A stretch of 64,000 nt of DNA from Rhodobiaceae bacterium UBA4490 (GCA_002389665.1 DGNO01000003.1:430298-494297), one strand, 5' to 3'. Numbered from the stretch's first letter, positions 40,366 to 49,605 are shown. Numbers and translations: made by a program. Notes: generated by a model from the letters alone, not told the origin.

Positions 40366-41229
40366 ATGGAACACTTTTACGACGATGAAGATGATTGCAC
40401 CTGCGGCACGAGCCACGAGCAGGTGGACAAGGCCCGCCGGCGGCTCCTTGCCGGGGCAGCCGGCGTGGTGGCAGCCGGGACCGCGGGCCTTGCAGGCGGC
40501 GCTGCCCTTGCCGCCTCCAATGAAGCGCACGCGAAATATGCCGATCCCGAAAAACCCGGCCTGCCGCAAGTCGATATGGAGATCGAAAAAGGCCGCACAG
40601 CCCTTGTCGTGACCGACCCTCAAGTGGATTTTCTTTCCGAGAAAGGTGTGACCTGGGGTGTTGTCGGCGAAAGCGTCACCGAGCAAGGCACGGTGGACAA
40701 TATAGAGCGGCTTTTCATCGCGGCCAAAGCGGCCAAGATGCCGGTCTTCATTTCCCCGCATTATTACTACCCGCATGATCACAAGTGGCAGTTCGAAGGC
40801 ACGCTGGAAAAGACCATGCATTCGATCGGCATGTTCGACCGGCCGGGCCCCCTGTCGCTCGAAGGCTTCGACGGGTCCGGCGCCGACTGGATGCCGCAAT
40901 ACAAAAAATATATCGAAGACGGCGAGACAATTATCTGCTCGCCCCACAAAGTCTATAGCCCCGCGCAAAACGATTTGAACCTGCAGCTGCGTAAACGCGG
41001 TATCGACAAGGTCATTCTCGCGGGCATGTCGGCGAACCTGTGCACGCAGGCGCATCTTTATGAGCTGCTCGAGCTCGGCTTTGAAGTGGCAGTCGTGCGC
41101 GATGCGACGGCAGGCGCGAAAGTGCCCGAAGGCGACGGCTATCTCGCCGCCATCATCAATTTCCGCATGGTCGCCAACGGGCTCTGGTGGACGGAGGACG
41201 CCGTCGAACGGATCGCCCGCTCCGCCTGA
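40366..41229 (+). CDS. Isochorismatase-fold cysteine hydrolase, probably exported
   Basis: A 287-residue isochorismatase-like hydrolase. The triad residues are visible: D84 (VVTDPQVDF), K195 (SPHKVYSP) and C226 (SANLCTQAH). An N-terminal ARRRLLAGAAGVVAAGTAGLAGGAALA segment looks like a Tat or anchor signal, which is rare in a family of cytoplasmic enzymes; it is preceded by an acidic, cysteine-containing stretch (HFYDDEDDCTCG). The product may cleave an amide or act on a periplasmic compound. The next gene also encodes an exported protein, 50 bases downstream. Confidence 0.84.
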   Translation: MEHFYDDEDDCTCGTSHEQVDKARRRLLAGAAGVVAAGTAGLAGGAALAASNEAHAKYADPEKPGLPQVDMEIEKGRTALVVTDPQVDFLSEKGVTWGVVGESVTEQGTVDNIERLFIAAKAAKMPVFISPHYYYPHDHKWQFEGTLEKTMHSIGMFDRPGPLSLEGFDGSGADWMPQYKKYIEDGETIICSPHKVYSPAQNDLNLQLRKRGIDKVILAGMSANLCTQAHLYELLELGFEVAVVRDATAGAKVPEGDGYLAAIINFRMVANGLWWTEDAVERIARSA

Positions 41230-41279
41230 CACCCTTCCATTTGTTGCGTCCCCTCTCCCCTCTTCAAAGGATAAATCTT

Positions 41280-41765
41280 ATGAAAAAGAAGCTCTTCCTC
41301 TCCCTTCTCGTTTCCGCCGTCACCGTTGCCCTTGCTTCCCCGGCTTTTGCAGCGGACGAATATAATGTCGTCAACGGTGTCACGCTTGCCGGCCAGCCGC
41401 TCGGCATGCACGGCGTCGATCCCGTCTCGATGTTCGGCGGCAGCGAACCGCAGATCGGCGATGCCGCCCACACCTCGCAGCATGACGGTGTCGATTATTA
41501 CTTCGCATCGAGCGAGGCGCAGCAGCGCTTCGATGCGGCGCCCGAAGCGTACCTCCCTCAGTTCGGCGGCTTCTGCGCCTTCGGCATCTATGTCGGCAAG
41601 AAACTCGACGGCGACGTGCGCTATGCCGACATCGTGGACGGCAAGCTCTATCTCTTCGTCAACAAGGCGATTTTCGAGAAATATCTCGAAAACAAGGAAG
41701 AAGTCATCGCCGGCGCCTACGCCAAATGGCCGGGCATCCGCGCCGCCCGCGTCGAAGACCTTTAA
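41280..41765 (+). CDS. YHS domain exported protein
   Basis: A 161-residue protein with a Sec signal (KKLFLSLLVSAVTVALASPAFA, cut near residue 23). The mature part has a YHS-like metal-binding fold: GVDPVSMFGG, GVDYYFASSEAQQRFDAAPEAYLPQFGGFCAFG, then YADIVDGKLYLFVNKAIFEKYLE. YHS domains often sit near copper or heavy-metal proteins. A Cys in GGFCAFG is conserved in this type. The ATG at 41280 follows AAAGGATAAA. A strong terminator follows the stop codon. Confidence 0.82.
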   Translation: MKKKLFLSLLVSAVTVALASPAFAADEYNVVNGVTLAGQPLGMHGVDPVSMFGGSEPQIGDAAHTSQHDGVDYYFASSEAQQRFDAAPEAYLPQFGGFCAFGIYVGKKLDGDVRYADIVDGKLYLFVNKAIFEKYLENKEEVIAGAYAKWPGIRAARVEDL

Positions 41766-41784
41766 GCAGCGCCCCACAGCAAAG

Positions 41785-41816
41785 CGAGCCCCGGCATAGC
41801 CGGGGCTCGTGTTTTT
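41785..41816 (+). terminator. Rho-independent terminator
   Basis: CGAGCCCCGGC, loop ATA, GCCGGGGCTCG: a perfect 11-bp stem, followed by TGTTTTTC. It ends the operon with the isochorismatase and YHS genes and lies just before the stop of the convergent reductase gene. Confidence 0.92.
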
Positions 41817-41826
41817 CGGCTCTTAC

Positions 41827-42885
41827 CTAACTCATCATCCCGGCCTGCTTCAGCCAGGCCACTGTGTCGGCCAGCGTTTCTTCGAGCGGGCGGAAGGTGA
41901 CGCCAAGATAGTGCTGGGCGCGGGCGCTGTCGAAGCGGGCATGAGGCCCTTCATCGCGGATGGTGCGGTAGATCGACCAGGAAATAAGAGCGGGTTTGCC
42001 GGACAGGCGCGACCAGATTTCATTCAACCCGGCAAGCACCGCGACAAGGCGGGTGGGAATGCGCCGCGCGGGTGCCTTTTTTCCGGTGATCTTTTCAAGG
42101 AGCTGAAGTTCTTCGCGTAAGTGCATGCGCTTGCCCGCCACCAAAAAACGGTCGCCCCGCGCTGCGCCTTCCCCCGCCTGCACGCAGGCAAAGGCGACAT
42201 CCCTTGCATCGACATATGAAAAATGCGCATCCACCGCGCCGGGCAGATCCCCGTTTGCAAAATCGAGGATCGTTTGCGCCGCTGCCGTCGGGCCCGCATC
42301 GCCCGGCCCATGCATGAAGCCCGGCAAGATGAACGCCGCCCAAAAATCCGGCCATTTGGCGAGCGCTTTTTCCACCTCGCGGTCCGCCAGTACCTTGCTG
42401 CGGTAATAGTCGTTCTTCGTCACGGCCGGATCGCGCTGCATGGTCTCGGTGACGGCGCACCCGCCCGGCGCAAAGTCTTCGAGCGTGCCGATGCTGCTCA
42501 CATGAAGAAAGCGCGGCACCCCCGCCGCATGGGCAGCTTCCAGAAGCGCTTTCGTGCCTTCCACGTTGATGCGTTTCAGCGCCGGCCAATGTTTGCCGCC
42601 CGTCAGGCTGTCGCGAAAGTAAGCAGCGGTATGAAAAACGATCTCTGCGCCTTCAAGCGCCGCCGCAAACCCCGCGACATCGTCCATATCCCCTTCCACC
42701 AGCCTTAGCTCTTCCGTTGCGGGCAGAAGGCGCGCGGCTTTTTCGGGAGAGCGCACCAGCGCCCGCACTTGATAGTCGCGGCCGAGCAACTCCCGGACGA
42801 GGTTATTACCCAGCAGCCCCGTACCCCCCGTCACAAAGGCGGTCCGGCGCGCGGGCTCTTCTTTGTCCACTTCCTGCCCGCTCAT
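41827..42885 (-). CDS. NAD-dependent epimerase/dihydroflavonol reductase-like protein
   Basis: A 352-residue extended short-chain dehydrogenase. TGGTGLLGNNL near residue 20 binds NAD(P), and YYRSKVLAD supplies the YxxxK catalytic pair. The fold resembles dihydroflavonol-4-reductase and sterol/hopanoid-associated sugar epimerases (HpnA-like). The ATG at 42885 follows GGAG; the frame extends upstream into a SnoaL-like gene and was trimmed. It would reduce a carbonyl or epimerise a sugar nucleotide. Confidence 0.85.
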   Translation of the reverse strand: MSGQEVDKEEPARRTAFVTGGTGLLGNNLVRELLGRDYQVRALVRSPEKAARLLPATEELRLVEGDMDDVAGFAAALEGAEIVFHTAAYFRDSLTGGKHWPALKRINVEGTKALLEAAHAAGVPRFLHVSSIGTLEDFAPGGCAVTETMQRDPAVTKNDYYRSKVLADREVEKALAKWPDFWAAFILPGFMHGPGDAGPTAAAQTILDFANGDLPGAVDAHFSYVDARDVAFACVQAGEGAARGDRFLVAGKRMHLREELQLLEKITGKKAPARRIPTRLVAVLAGLNEIWSRLSGKPALISWSIYRTIRDEGPHARFDSARAQHYLGVTFRPLEETLADTVAWLKQAGMMS

Positions 42886-42886
42886 A

Positions 42887-43297
42887 TCACGCCGCTCCAA
42901 GCTGGGCGGCAAGCTGCACGCGGTCATAATAAACACGCTCGCTCGCGGCGAGCCCGTCCTTGAAAGTGAAGAGTGCGACAAACTCGATAGAGAGCGGGCG
43001 GCCTGAGGGCGGGAAGGTGCCATCGGCTGTGGAAAGCGTGCCCGTATGCGTGCCCGTCATGCGGCCCTGCATCACGCCATTGTCGCCATCGGCGGCAAAG
43101 CAGGTGAGCTCCACCTGAATATCCGGCACGCCTGCCCAGAGCGCCTTTTCCCGCTCGACGGAATGGTCTTTGCCGGTCACCATTTCCCCGTCCGGGCCAA
43201 GATACGTCATGTCTTCGGCCCAGAGCGCCGCCAGCGCATCAAGGTCCCGCGCGTTAAAAGCCGTCTGCGCCGCTTTGGCATAGTTTTTCACGTCCAT
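42887..43297 (-). CDS. SnoaL-like/NTF2-fold protein
   Basis: A 136-residue small protein with an NTF2-like fold. FNARDLDALAALWAEDMTYLGPDGEMVTGKD and EFVALFTFKDGLAASERVYYDRVQLAAQLG are typical of SnoaL/polyketide cyclase-type ester cyclases and of many dehydratase-like proteins. It probably forms a two-gene operon with the reductase that starts one base after it. The LysR gene diverges from it over 102 bases and may regulate it. Confidence 0.8.
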   Translation of the reverse strand: MDVKNYAKAAQTAFNARDLDALAALWAEDMTYLGPDGEMVTGKDHSVEREKALWAGVPDIQVELTCFAADGDNGVMQGRMTGTHTGTLSTADGTFPPSGRPLSIEFVALFTFKDGLAASERVYYDRVQLAAQLGAA

Positions 43298-43399
43298 CGT
43301 GCTGCTCCTCTTTCCAACGATCGCCCGCTACAGGCGGTGCAGCCGATATTGGGAGAATTGGCTTTGCGTGGAAGGTAAGGAAATGCAAATCTGCTTTCT

Positions 43400-44284
43400 A
43401 TGAGTGAAAATCTCCCTTGGGCGGATTTACCGCTTCTCCTTGCCGTGGCCCGTTCCGGCAGCTTCCTCGCCGCCGGCCGGGCGGCGGGGCTTTCCACTTC
43501 CACCGTCTCCCGGCGCATCACGCAGATGGAGCGCGCGCTCGGCACGGTTCTGGTGGAAAGAGGAGCGGAAGGCACGCGGCTCACCGAAGCCGGCGCCCGG
43601 CTGGTTGAAGCGGCGGGCAAGCTCGAACATCAGCTCGGCGCGGCTTTGCGCGATCTGCCCTCTCAAGGCGCCAGTCTTTCCGGCAAGATCAGGTTGACGC
43701 TTGGAGACGGGTTTGTGGCGGCAGGCACTATGGCGCTCGCCGAATTCTCGGCCGCACATCCCGGCGTTATCGTCGAGATGCATGCGGAGAACAGATTGGG
43801 CGATCTCGCCCACCGGGAATACGACCTTGCGATCAGAACCGTTCATGGCGGCGAAGACCCGCTTGTCTACCGCAAGCTCGGCAATTTCGATTTCGGGCTC
43901 TATGCCGCCCCTTCCTATTTGAAGCGGCACGGCACGCCTACGCAGATAGGCGAGCTTGCCGGTCACCGGATGATCGGCTTTTCACCGGCGATGAGCGGCG
44001 CCGATCAAATGCTCTGGCTTGCACAGGCCGGGATCACGCGCTTTAGCCTCAGCGTCAACACCTTCACCGCCATGCTGGAAAGCGTGCGCGCCGGGCTCGG
44101 CATTGCGCCGCTGCCCGGCATGGCCGCTGCCGGCTTGAGCCGCATCCTGCCCAATTTCCAGCCAAAGCCCGTCAGCGTTTACCTCACCGCCCATATCGAC
44201 GCGCTGAAGCAGCCGCATATCAGAACTTTTGCGGACGCATTGACGGCAATCATTAAAAACGAACTGCGCAGGGCATCGCCGTAG
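43400..44284 (+). CDS. LysR-family transcriptional regulator
   Basis: A 294-residue LysR regulator. The N-terminal winged helix-turn-helix spans ~8-65 (LLAVARSGSFLAAGRAAGLSTSTVSRRITQMERALG). A periplasmic-binding-like effector domain follows (IRLTLGDGFVAAG, DLAIRTVHG). It diverges from the SnoaL/reductase pair, the classic LysR arrangement. Control of the downstream ectoine genes is less likely because the M20 gene has its own 125-base upstream region. Confidence 0.88.
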   Translation: MSENLPWADLPLLLAVARSGSFLAAGRAAGLSTSTVSRRITQMERALGTVLVERGAEGTRLTEAGARLVEAAGKLEHQLGAALRDLPSQGASLSGKIRLTLGDGFVAAGTMALAEFSAAHPGVIVEMHAENRLGDLAHREYDLAIRTVHGGEDPLVYRKLGNFDFGLYAAPSYLKRHGTPTQIGELAGHRMIGFSPAMSGADQMLWLAQAGITRFSLSVNTFTAMLESVRAGLGIAPLPGMAAAGLSRILPNFQPKPVSVYLTAHIDALKQPHIRTFADALTAIIKNELRRASP

Positions 44285-44409
44285 CGGGGTGCCAAACCTG
44301 CAAAGAGATGAAACGCAGTCGCAATTCGGCAAGAAGCAGCGCGCGCCGCCGTTCTTTACAAGCCCGATAATTCATTGCGCGGGCCGGTTTATGCGCTACT
44401 CTCATATTC

Positions 44410-45603
44410 ATGTCGGTGACGCTAGCGCATGCTCCGTTTGCAAAAGCTGGTCGGGACTGGGCAGCCTTGATGGATGCCACCACCACTTTCCGGCGCGCGC
44501 TTCACACACATCCCGAACTCACCTGGCAGGAAGAAGAGACCGCCGCTGCCGTGCGCGCGGGCCTTGAAAGCGCGGGCCTTGCCTGGCGCGCCTGCGCAGG
44601 CACGGGCACGCTTGCAACGCTTGCCCCCGGTGCCGCCGGGCGGCACATCGCGCTGCGCGCCGATCTCGATGCCTTGCCCATTACCGAGGCAAGCGGGCGG
44701 CAATGGAGTTCCGCCAATCCAGGCTGCATGCATGCCTGCGGCCATGACGGGCACACGGCCACTTTGATGGCAGCGGCCTTCTGGCTCAAACAGCATGAAG
44801 AACAATTGCCCGGCCCCGTCACCCTTCTCTTTCAGCCGGCCGAAGAAGGCGGCCACGGCGCCAAGAAAATGATCGAAGACGGCGCGCTCAAAGGCATCGA
44901 TGCGATTTATGGCTGGCACAATTGGCCGGCCATCCCTTTCGGCCAGGCGCTCTGCCCGGATGGCGCGGTGATGGCGGGCAACGGCACGTTTGAAATCTTT
45001 TTAAAAGGCCAGGGCGGTCACGCAAGCCAGCCGGAGGCCTGCCGCGACCCGGTGCTGGCCGCTTCCGCTATCACGCTCGCCCTGCAGCAGATCGTCGCCC
45101 GCCGTCTTGCCCCGCAGCACGCCGCCGTGGTGAGCCTGACCTCCATCGAAGCGCCGAGCGGGCCGACCGTCATTCCCGACACGGCGAAAATGGGCGGCAG
45201 CATCCGCCTGGCGCAAAGCGAGGACCGGGAGATCATCAACGCGCTGATCGAAGAGGTAGCGGTGAACACCGCCGCCGCTTACGGTGTCACAGCCGAGGTG
45301 AGACTTCAGCCGCGCTATGACGCAACGGTCAATCACGCCTCGGAAGCTGCGCTGATGCGCGAGGCGCTCAGCGCCGAGCTCGGCGTTGATTGGCACGCAA
45401 CGAATACCCCTGCGCCCATCATGGCGTCGGAAGATTTCAGTTATTATCTTAAAGAAATACCGGGTGCCTTCGCGCTGATCGGCGCGGATGACGGCAAGGG
45501 GCACGATATACCCTGCCACAGCCCGCGCTACGATTTTAACGATAGCCTTATTCCTATTGTCACGCGGCTCTACGCGCGCCTTGCCGGCGCGCCGCTTCCC
45601 TGA
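44410..45603 (+). CDS. M20-family metallo-amidohydrolase
   Basis: A 397-residue dizinc amidohydrolase related to hippurate and N-acyl amino acid hydrolases. Zinc-ligand motifs MHACGHDGHTATLM (C110, H112), QPAEEGGHGAK (E145/E146) and SGHASQP-like GGHASQP are intact, with MASEDFSYYL at the C-terminal end. It is followed by ectoine-degradation genes. In known pathways N-acetyl-diaminobutyrate is deacetylated by DoeB, an AstE-like enzyme of another fold; this protein may fill that role. Alternatively it is an unrelated amide hydrolase. Confidence 0.86.
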   Translation: MSVTLAHAPFAKAGRDWAALMDATTTFRRALHTHPELTWQEEETAAAVRAGLESAGLAWRACAGTGTLATLAPGAAGRHIALRADLDALPITEASGRQWSSANPGCMHACGHDGHTATLMAAAFWLKQHEEQLPGPVTLLFQPAEEGGHGAKKMIEDGALKGIDAIYGWHNWPAIPFGQALCPDGAVMAGNGTFEIFLKGQGGHASQPEACRDPVLAASAITLALQQIVARRLAPQHAAVVSLTSIEAPSGPTVIPDTAKMGGSIRLAQSEDREIINALIEEVAVNTAAAYGVTAEVRLQPRYDATVNHASEAALMREALSAELGVDWHATNTPAPIMASEDFSYYLKEIPGAFALIGADDGKGHDIPCHSPRYDFNDSLIPIVTRLYARLAGAPLP

Positions 45604-45624
45604 CGGGGGCTTAAGCCGTCAGGG
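45598..45624. other. Intergenic hairpin after M20 gene
   Basis: CCCTGACGG and CCGTCAGGG form a perfect 9-bp stem around a 9-base loop. It includes the stop codon of the amidohydrolase gene. No T-run follows, so it is not a standard terminator; it may stabilise or attenuate the transcript before the ectoine genes. Confidence 0.45.
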
Positions 45625-45728
45625 CCGAAGAAGAACCGCCTGCCGCACGAACCGATGGCGCGGCAGGGCGTTTCTTAAGTGTGGACACGTGACCGGGCGC
45701 ACCCGCGCCCCAATGGCAGGAGGCTCTC

Positions 45729-46967
45729 ATGGATGTATTCGAACAATGGGAATCGAATGTACGCGGCTATTGCCGCACATTTCCCACCGTTTTCAAATCC
45801 GCATCGAACGCCCGGCAGGTGGATGAAGACGGGCGCTCCTATATCGACTTTTTCGGCGGCGCGGGGGTTTTGAATTTCGGGCACAACAACCCGCATATGA
45901 AACGCGCGATCGTCGATTTCATCGAAGCGGACGGGCCGGCCCACAGTCTCGACATGTCCACCAGCGTCAAACGCGATTTCATGAAAGCGTTTGCCGACAC
46001 GGTCCTGAAGCCCCGGAAGATGAAGTATAAAATGCAGTTCACCGGGCCGACCGGCACCAATGCCGTGGAGGCGGCGCTGAAGCTCGCCCGCCGCGTCACC
46101 GGCCGCAGCAACGTCATCGCATTCTCGCATGGCTTTCACGGCATGACGCTGGGCTCGCTCGCCTGTACGGCGAATGATTATTTCCGTAATGCGGCCGGCG
46201 TGCCGCTCGAACATGTAACGCGCTTTCCTTTCGGCTGCGACATTGATGAGCTTGAAGCGCGCTATGCGGATTCATCCTCGGGCTACGCGCATCCGGCAGC
46301 CGTTCTCGTCGAACCCATTCAGGCGGAAGGCGGCGTCAATCTGGCAAGTGCCGAATGGTTGAAGGGACTGCAGGAATTCTGCCGCAAATACGGCGCGCTT
46401 CTTATCCTCGATGACATTCAGGCAGGCTGCGGGCGCACCGGCTCCTATTTCAGTTTCGATGATATGGGGCTCGATCCCGACATCGTCTGCCTTGCCAAAG
46501 GCATTGGCGGTTTCGGTACGCCGCTTGCCATGAACCTCATCAAACCCGAGCACGACAAACACTGGCAGCCGGGCGAGCATACGGGCACCTTCCGCGGTCA
46601 GGGCTTTTCCTTCGTCGCCGGGCGCGAGGCGCTGAAATATTTCGAGACGGACGACTTCCTGAGTGACGTGAAGCGCAAGGGTAAGGAAGTGGAAACCCGA
46701 CTCAATGCTCTGGCCCAATCCCATAAAGCGCTGGGAGCGGAAGTGCGCGGGCGCGGCATGCTCTATGGGCTCGACGTCAAGGATAGCGACATAGCGAAAG
46801 CCGCCGTGGCGCATGCTTTCAAGAACGGTCTTCTGATCGGTGCCTGCGGGACCGGCGGGCGCGTGCTCAAGCTCATTCCGCCACTTACCACGCCGGATGA
46901 AGATCTCGACGAAGGGCTCGGCATCCTGGAAGCGGCGCTCGCCGCCGTGAGCAAGGAGGCGGCATGA
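45729..46967 (+). CDS. doeD: Diaminobutyrate-2-oxoglutarate transaminase (ectoine degradation)
   Basis: A 412-residue class III aminotransferase resembling EctB/DoeD. The PLP lysine is K257 (CLAKGIGGFG), and D229 (LILDDIQAGCGRTG) contacts the ring nitrogen. FSHGFHGMTLGSLACTAN is characteristic of diaminobutyrate transaminases. It converts L-2,4-diaminobutyrate to aspartate semialdehyde, or the reverse in synthesis. Location next to an ectoine hydrolase and a semialdehyde dehydrogenase, with no ectA or ectC here, argues for the degradative DoeD role. The start follows CAGGAGG. Confidence 0.84.
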   Translation: MDVFEQWESNVRGYCRTFPTVFKSASNARQVDEDGRSYIDFFGGAGVLNFGHNNPHMKRAIVDFIEADGPAHSLDMSTSVKRDFMKAFADTVLKPRKMKYKMQFTGPTGTNAVEAALKLARRVTGRSNVIAFSHGFHGMTLGSLACTANDYFRNAAGVPLEHVTRFPFGCDIDELEARYADSSSGYAHPAAVLVEPIQAEGGVNLASAEWLKGLQEFCRKYGALLILDDIQAGCGRTGSYFSFDDMGLDPDIVCLAKGIGGFGTPLAMNLIKPEHDKHWQPGEHTGTFRGQGFSFVAGREALKYFETDDFLSDVKRKGKEVETRLNALAQSHKALGAEVRGRGMLYGLDVKDSDIAKAAVAHAFKNGLLIGACGTGGRVLKLIPPLTTPDEDLDEGLGILEAALAAVSKEAA

Positions 46968-46968
46968 G

Positions 46969-48231
46969 ATGATCGAACGCGATGACATGACCTTTCCGTT
47001 CGAGGAATATCAGAGCCGCCTCTCGGCGCTGCGCGAGCGGATGAAAGAACGGCTTCTGGATGCGGTGATCATCACCGATCCGGAAAACATCATGTATCTG
47101 ACCGACTATCAGACGACGGGCTATTCCTTCTTTCAGGCACTTATCGTTCCGCTCGACGGCGAGCCTTTCATGGTGACGCGGCATCTGGAAGAATCGAATG
47201 TCTATGCCCGCACCTGGGTAGAGAAGACGCGCCCTTATGAGGATAATGGCGATGCCATTCAGCGTCTTGTCGGCAGCTTGAAGGAATCGGGCCTTGCCAA
47301 GGCCTCCATCGGCTATGAGCGCAACAGCTATTTCTTCCCGGCCTATCACCAGGACCGGCTGCGCACCGCTTATAATGGCGGGCATCTTCTCGACTGTTTC
47401 GGCATCGTGGAAGAAGGCCGCATCCGCAAGTCCCCCGCCGAAATCGAGGTGATGCGCAAGGCCGCCCATGCCACGGAAGCGGGCATGCAGGCGGGTCTCG
47501 ACGCCGTTGCCGCCGGGGTGACGGAAAACGAAATCGGCGCGGCCATTTCCAACGCCATGTTCCGGGCAGGCGGCGAGCCGCCGGCGGTCATGCCCTATGT
47601 CACTTCCGGACCCCGCTCCATGATCGGCCATGCGACATGGGAAGGTCGCCGGGTAGAGCCCGGTGAGCATGTCTTTTTGGAAGTGGGCGGCTGCTACCGG
47701 CGTTATCACACTGCGATGATGCGCACCGCCGTTCTGGGCGCTCTTTCTCCCTCAATGGAGCGGGCACAAAGCCGCATGCTGGAGGCGCTGCAGAAAGTCG
47801 AAAGCGCCATCCGCCCCGGCCTTACCGTCTCGGATGCGGACAATATCGTGCGCGACATCATTTCCGGAACAGACGATGAGGGTATTCTCATTACCCGCTC
47901 GGGTTATTCCATCGGCATCGCGTTCCCGCCGAGCTGGGATGAAGGTTACATCGTCTCTTTAATGCAGGGCGTTTCCACCACCTTGAAGGAAGGCATGACC
48001 TTCCACCTCATCCCCTGGGTCTGGGGCGTCGACGGCAACAAGACGGTCGGCATTTCCGACACGGTTTATGTGACCGCCGATGGCTGCAAATCCTTCTTCA
48101 CCATGGACCGGGAATTCACGCTGAAGCCGGAAGGCAATGCAGCAAGCGGCAGCGGCGCGGCCAATGTGGACAAGATCGAGGACGCGCGGCGGCGCGCGGC
48201 AAAGAAGGACGTAAAAAAAAGCGGGGAGTAA
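46969..48231 (+). CDS. doeA: Ectoine hydrolase (DoeA/EutD, M24 creatinase-like)
   Basis: A 420-residue creatinase-fold protein. The N-terminal domain has YLTDYQTTGYSFFQALIVPLDGEP. The C-terminal domain contains HVFLEVGGCYRRYHTAMMRT, in which metal-ligand Asp residues of M24 peptidases are replaced (Glu and Ala), as in metal-free creatinase and ectoine hydrolases. It opens the ectoine ring to N-acetyl-diaminobutyrate. AAGGAGG lies upstream and the start follows the transaminase stop by one base. The last ~35 residues are charged and repetitive. Confidence 0.85.
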   Translation: MIERDDMTFPFEEYQSRLSALRERMKERLLDAVIITDPENIMYLTDYQTTGYSFFQALIVPLDGEPFMVTRHLEESNVYARTWVEKTRPYEDNGDAIQRLVGSLKESGLAKASIGYERNSYFFPAYHQDRLRTAYNGGHLLDCFGIVEEGRIRKSPAEIEVMRKAAHATEAGMQAGLDAVAAGVTENEIGAAISNAMFRAGGEPPAVMPYVTSGPRSMIGHATWEGRRVEPGEHVFLEVGGCYRRYHTAMMRTAVLGALSPSMERAQSRMLEALQKVESAIRPGLTVSDADNIVRDIISGTDDEGILITRSGYSIGIAFPPSWDEGYIVSLMQGVSTTLKEGMTFHLIPWVWGVDGNKTVGISDTVYVTADGCKSFFTMDREFTLKPEGNAASGSGAANVDKIEDARRRAAKKDVKKSGE

Positions 48232-48234
48232 TCC

Positions 48235-49605
48235 ATGCTCACGGTCACGAACCCGGCTACGGGAAAGATCATTCAGGAGGTCGAACCCGATAGCGCGAAA
48301 GCTATCGAAACCGCGCTTGAGGCGGCGCAAAAACGCTTCACTTCCTGGCGCACCACCTCTTTCGGCGAGCGGGCCGATCTGCTGCGCGCCGTGGCCGGGC
48401 TCATGCGCCAAAAGGTGGAAGAGCTTGCCCCGCTCATGACCGATGAAATGGGCAAGCCCATTCGCGAGGCGCGCGGGGAAGTGGAAAAAGCGGCCTGGTG
48501 CGCCGAGCATTATGCCGAGCACGCCGAAGCCTACCTTGCCCGTGAAGAGATCGGCTCCGATGCCGCCCGCTCTTATGTGCAGTATCTCCCCCTCGGCCCC
48601 GTCCTCGGCATTCTGCCTTGGAACGCGCCTTTCTGGCTTGCCTTCCGCTTTGCCGCGCCCGCGCTCATGGCGGGCAATACCTGCCTCATGAAACACGACC
48701 CGCATGTGCCTGCTTGCGCAAAAGCGATTGCGGATGTCTTTGAAGAGTCAGGCGCGCCGCCCGGTCTCTTTCAAGCGCTGAGGATCGAAACGCCCGCCGT
48801 CGAAGCAGTGATCCGGGACGCCCGTGTGCGCGCCGTCTCTTTCACCGGCTCGGCGCGGGGCGGGGCGGCGGTTGCCGCCATTGCGGCGTCTGAAATCAAA
48901 CCGGCCGTCCTTGAGCTTGGCGGCTCAGATCCCAGCATCGTGCTCGCCGATGCCGATCTCGATAAAGCCGCCGAGGTGCTGACGCTTTCGCGCATCATCA
49001 ATGCGGGCCAGTCCTGCATCGCCGCCAAGCGGCTCATCATCGAAGAGCCCGTCTATGATACCTTTACCGAAAAGATGAAAGAGCGGCTTGCCGCCCTGAA
49101 AGTCGGCGATCCTTCCGATCCCGCCACCGATATCGGCCCCATCGCCCGCGCCGATCTGCGAGAGGAATTGCACCGCCAGGTCGCAAAAACCGTGAAGGCC
49201 GGCGCGCGGCAACTGCTCGGCGGCGAGCTGCCGGAAGGGCCCGGTTTCTTTTATCCCGTCACGCTTCTTGCCGATGTGACGCCCGGCATGTGCGCCTTTG
49301 AGGAAGAAACCTTCGGCCCCGTCGCCGTGCTCATCAAAACGCCGGATGAAAAACGCGCGCTCGAACTTGCCAATGACACGCCCTACGGCCTGGCCGCCAG
49401 CGTCTGGACGGGGAGCGGGCGGGGCGAAGAGATCGCCCGCGAGATCGAAGCAGGGCAGGTCTCCATCAACGGTATCGTCAAAACCGACCCGCGCCTTCCC
49501 TCCGGCGGCATCAAGAAATCCGGCTATGGCCGCGAGCTCGGCCCTCACGGCATCAAAGAATTCGTCAACGCCCAGCAGATCTGGGTGGGGCCCGCCCGAA
49601 CGTAA
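48235..49605 (+). CDS. doeC: Semialdehyde dehydrogenase (DoeC-like)
   Basis: A 456-residue NAD(P)-dependent aldehyde dehydrogenase of the succinate semialdehyde type. N130 (PWNAPFW), E227 (LELGGSDP) and C261 (NAGQSCIAAKR) form the catalytic set. In an ectoine pathway it would oxidise aspartate semialdehyde to aspartate, the last step. It begins three bases after the hydrolase stop with a GGGGAGT ribosome-binding site. Succinate semialdehyde dehydrogenase (Sad/YneI type) is the alternative if it is an accidental neighbour. Confidence 0.78.
   Translation: MLTVTNPATGKIIQEVEPDSAKAIETALEAAQKRFTSWRTTSFGERADLLRAVAGLMRQKVEELAPLMTDEMGKPIREARGEVEKAAWCAEHYAEHAEAYLAREEIGSDAARSYVQYLPLGPVLGILPWNAPFWLAFRFAAPALMAGNTCLMKHDPHVPACAKAIADVFEESGAPPGLFQALRIETPAVEAVIRDARVRAVSFTGSARGGAAVAAIAASEIKPAVLELGGSDPSIVLADADLDKAAEVLTLSRIINAGQSCIAAKRLIIEEPVYDTFTEKMKERLAALKVGDPSDPATDIGPIARADLREELHRQVAKTVKAGARQLLGGELPEGPGFFYPVTLLADVTPGMCAFEEETFGPVAVLIKTPDEKRALELANDTPYGLAASVWTGSGRGEEIAREIEAGQVSINGIVKTDPRLPSGGIKKSGYGRELGPHGIKEFVNAQQIWVGPART

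Noticed and set aside
45598..45624. Standard terminator after the amidohydrolase gene
   Set aside because: The stem is perfect but there is no run of T after it, so it was listed only as a hairpin.
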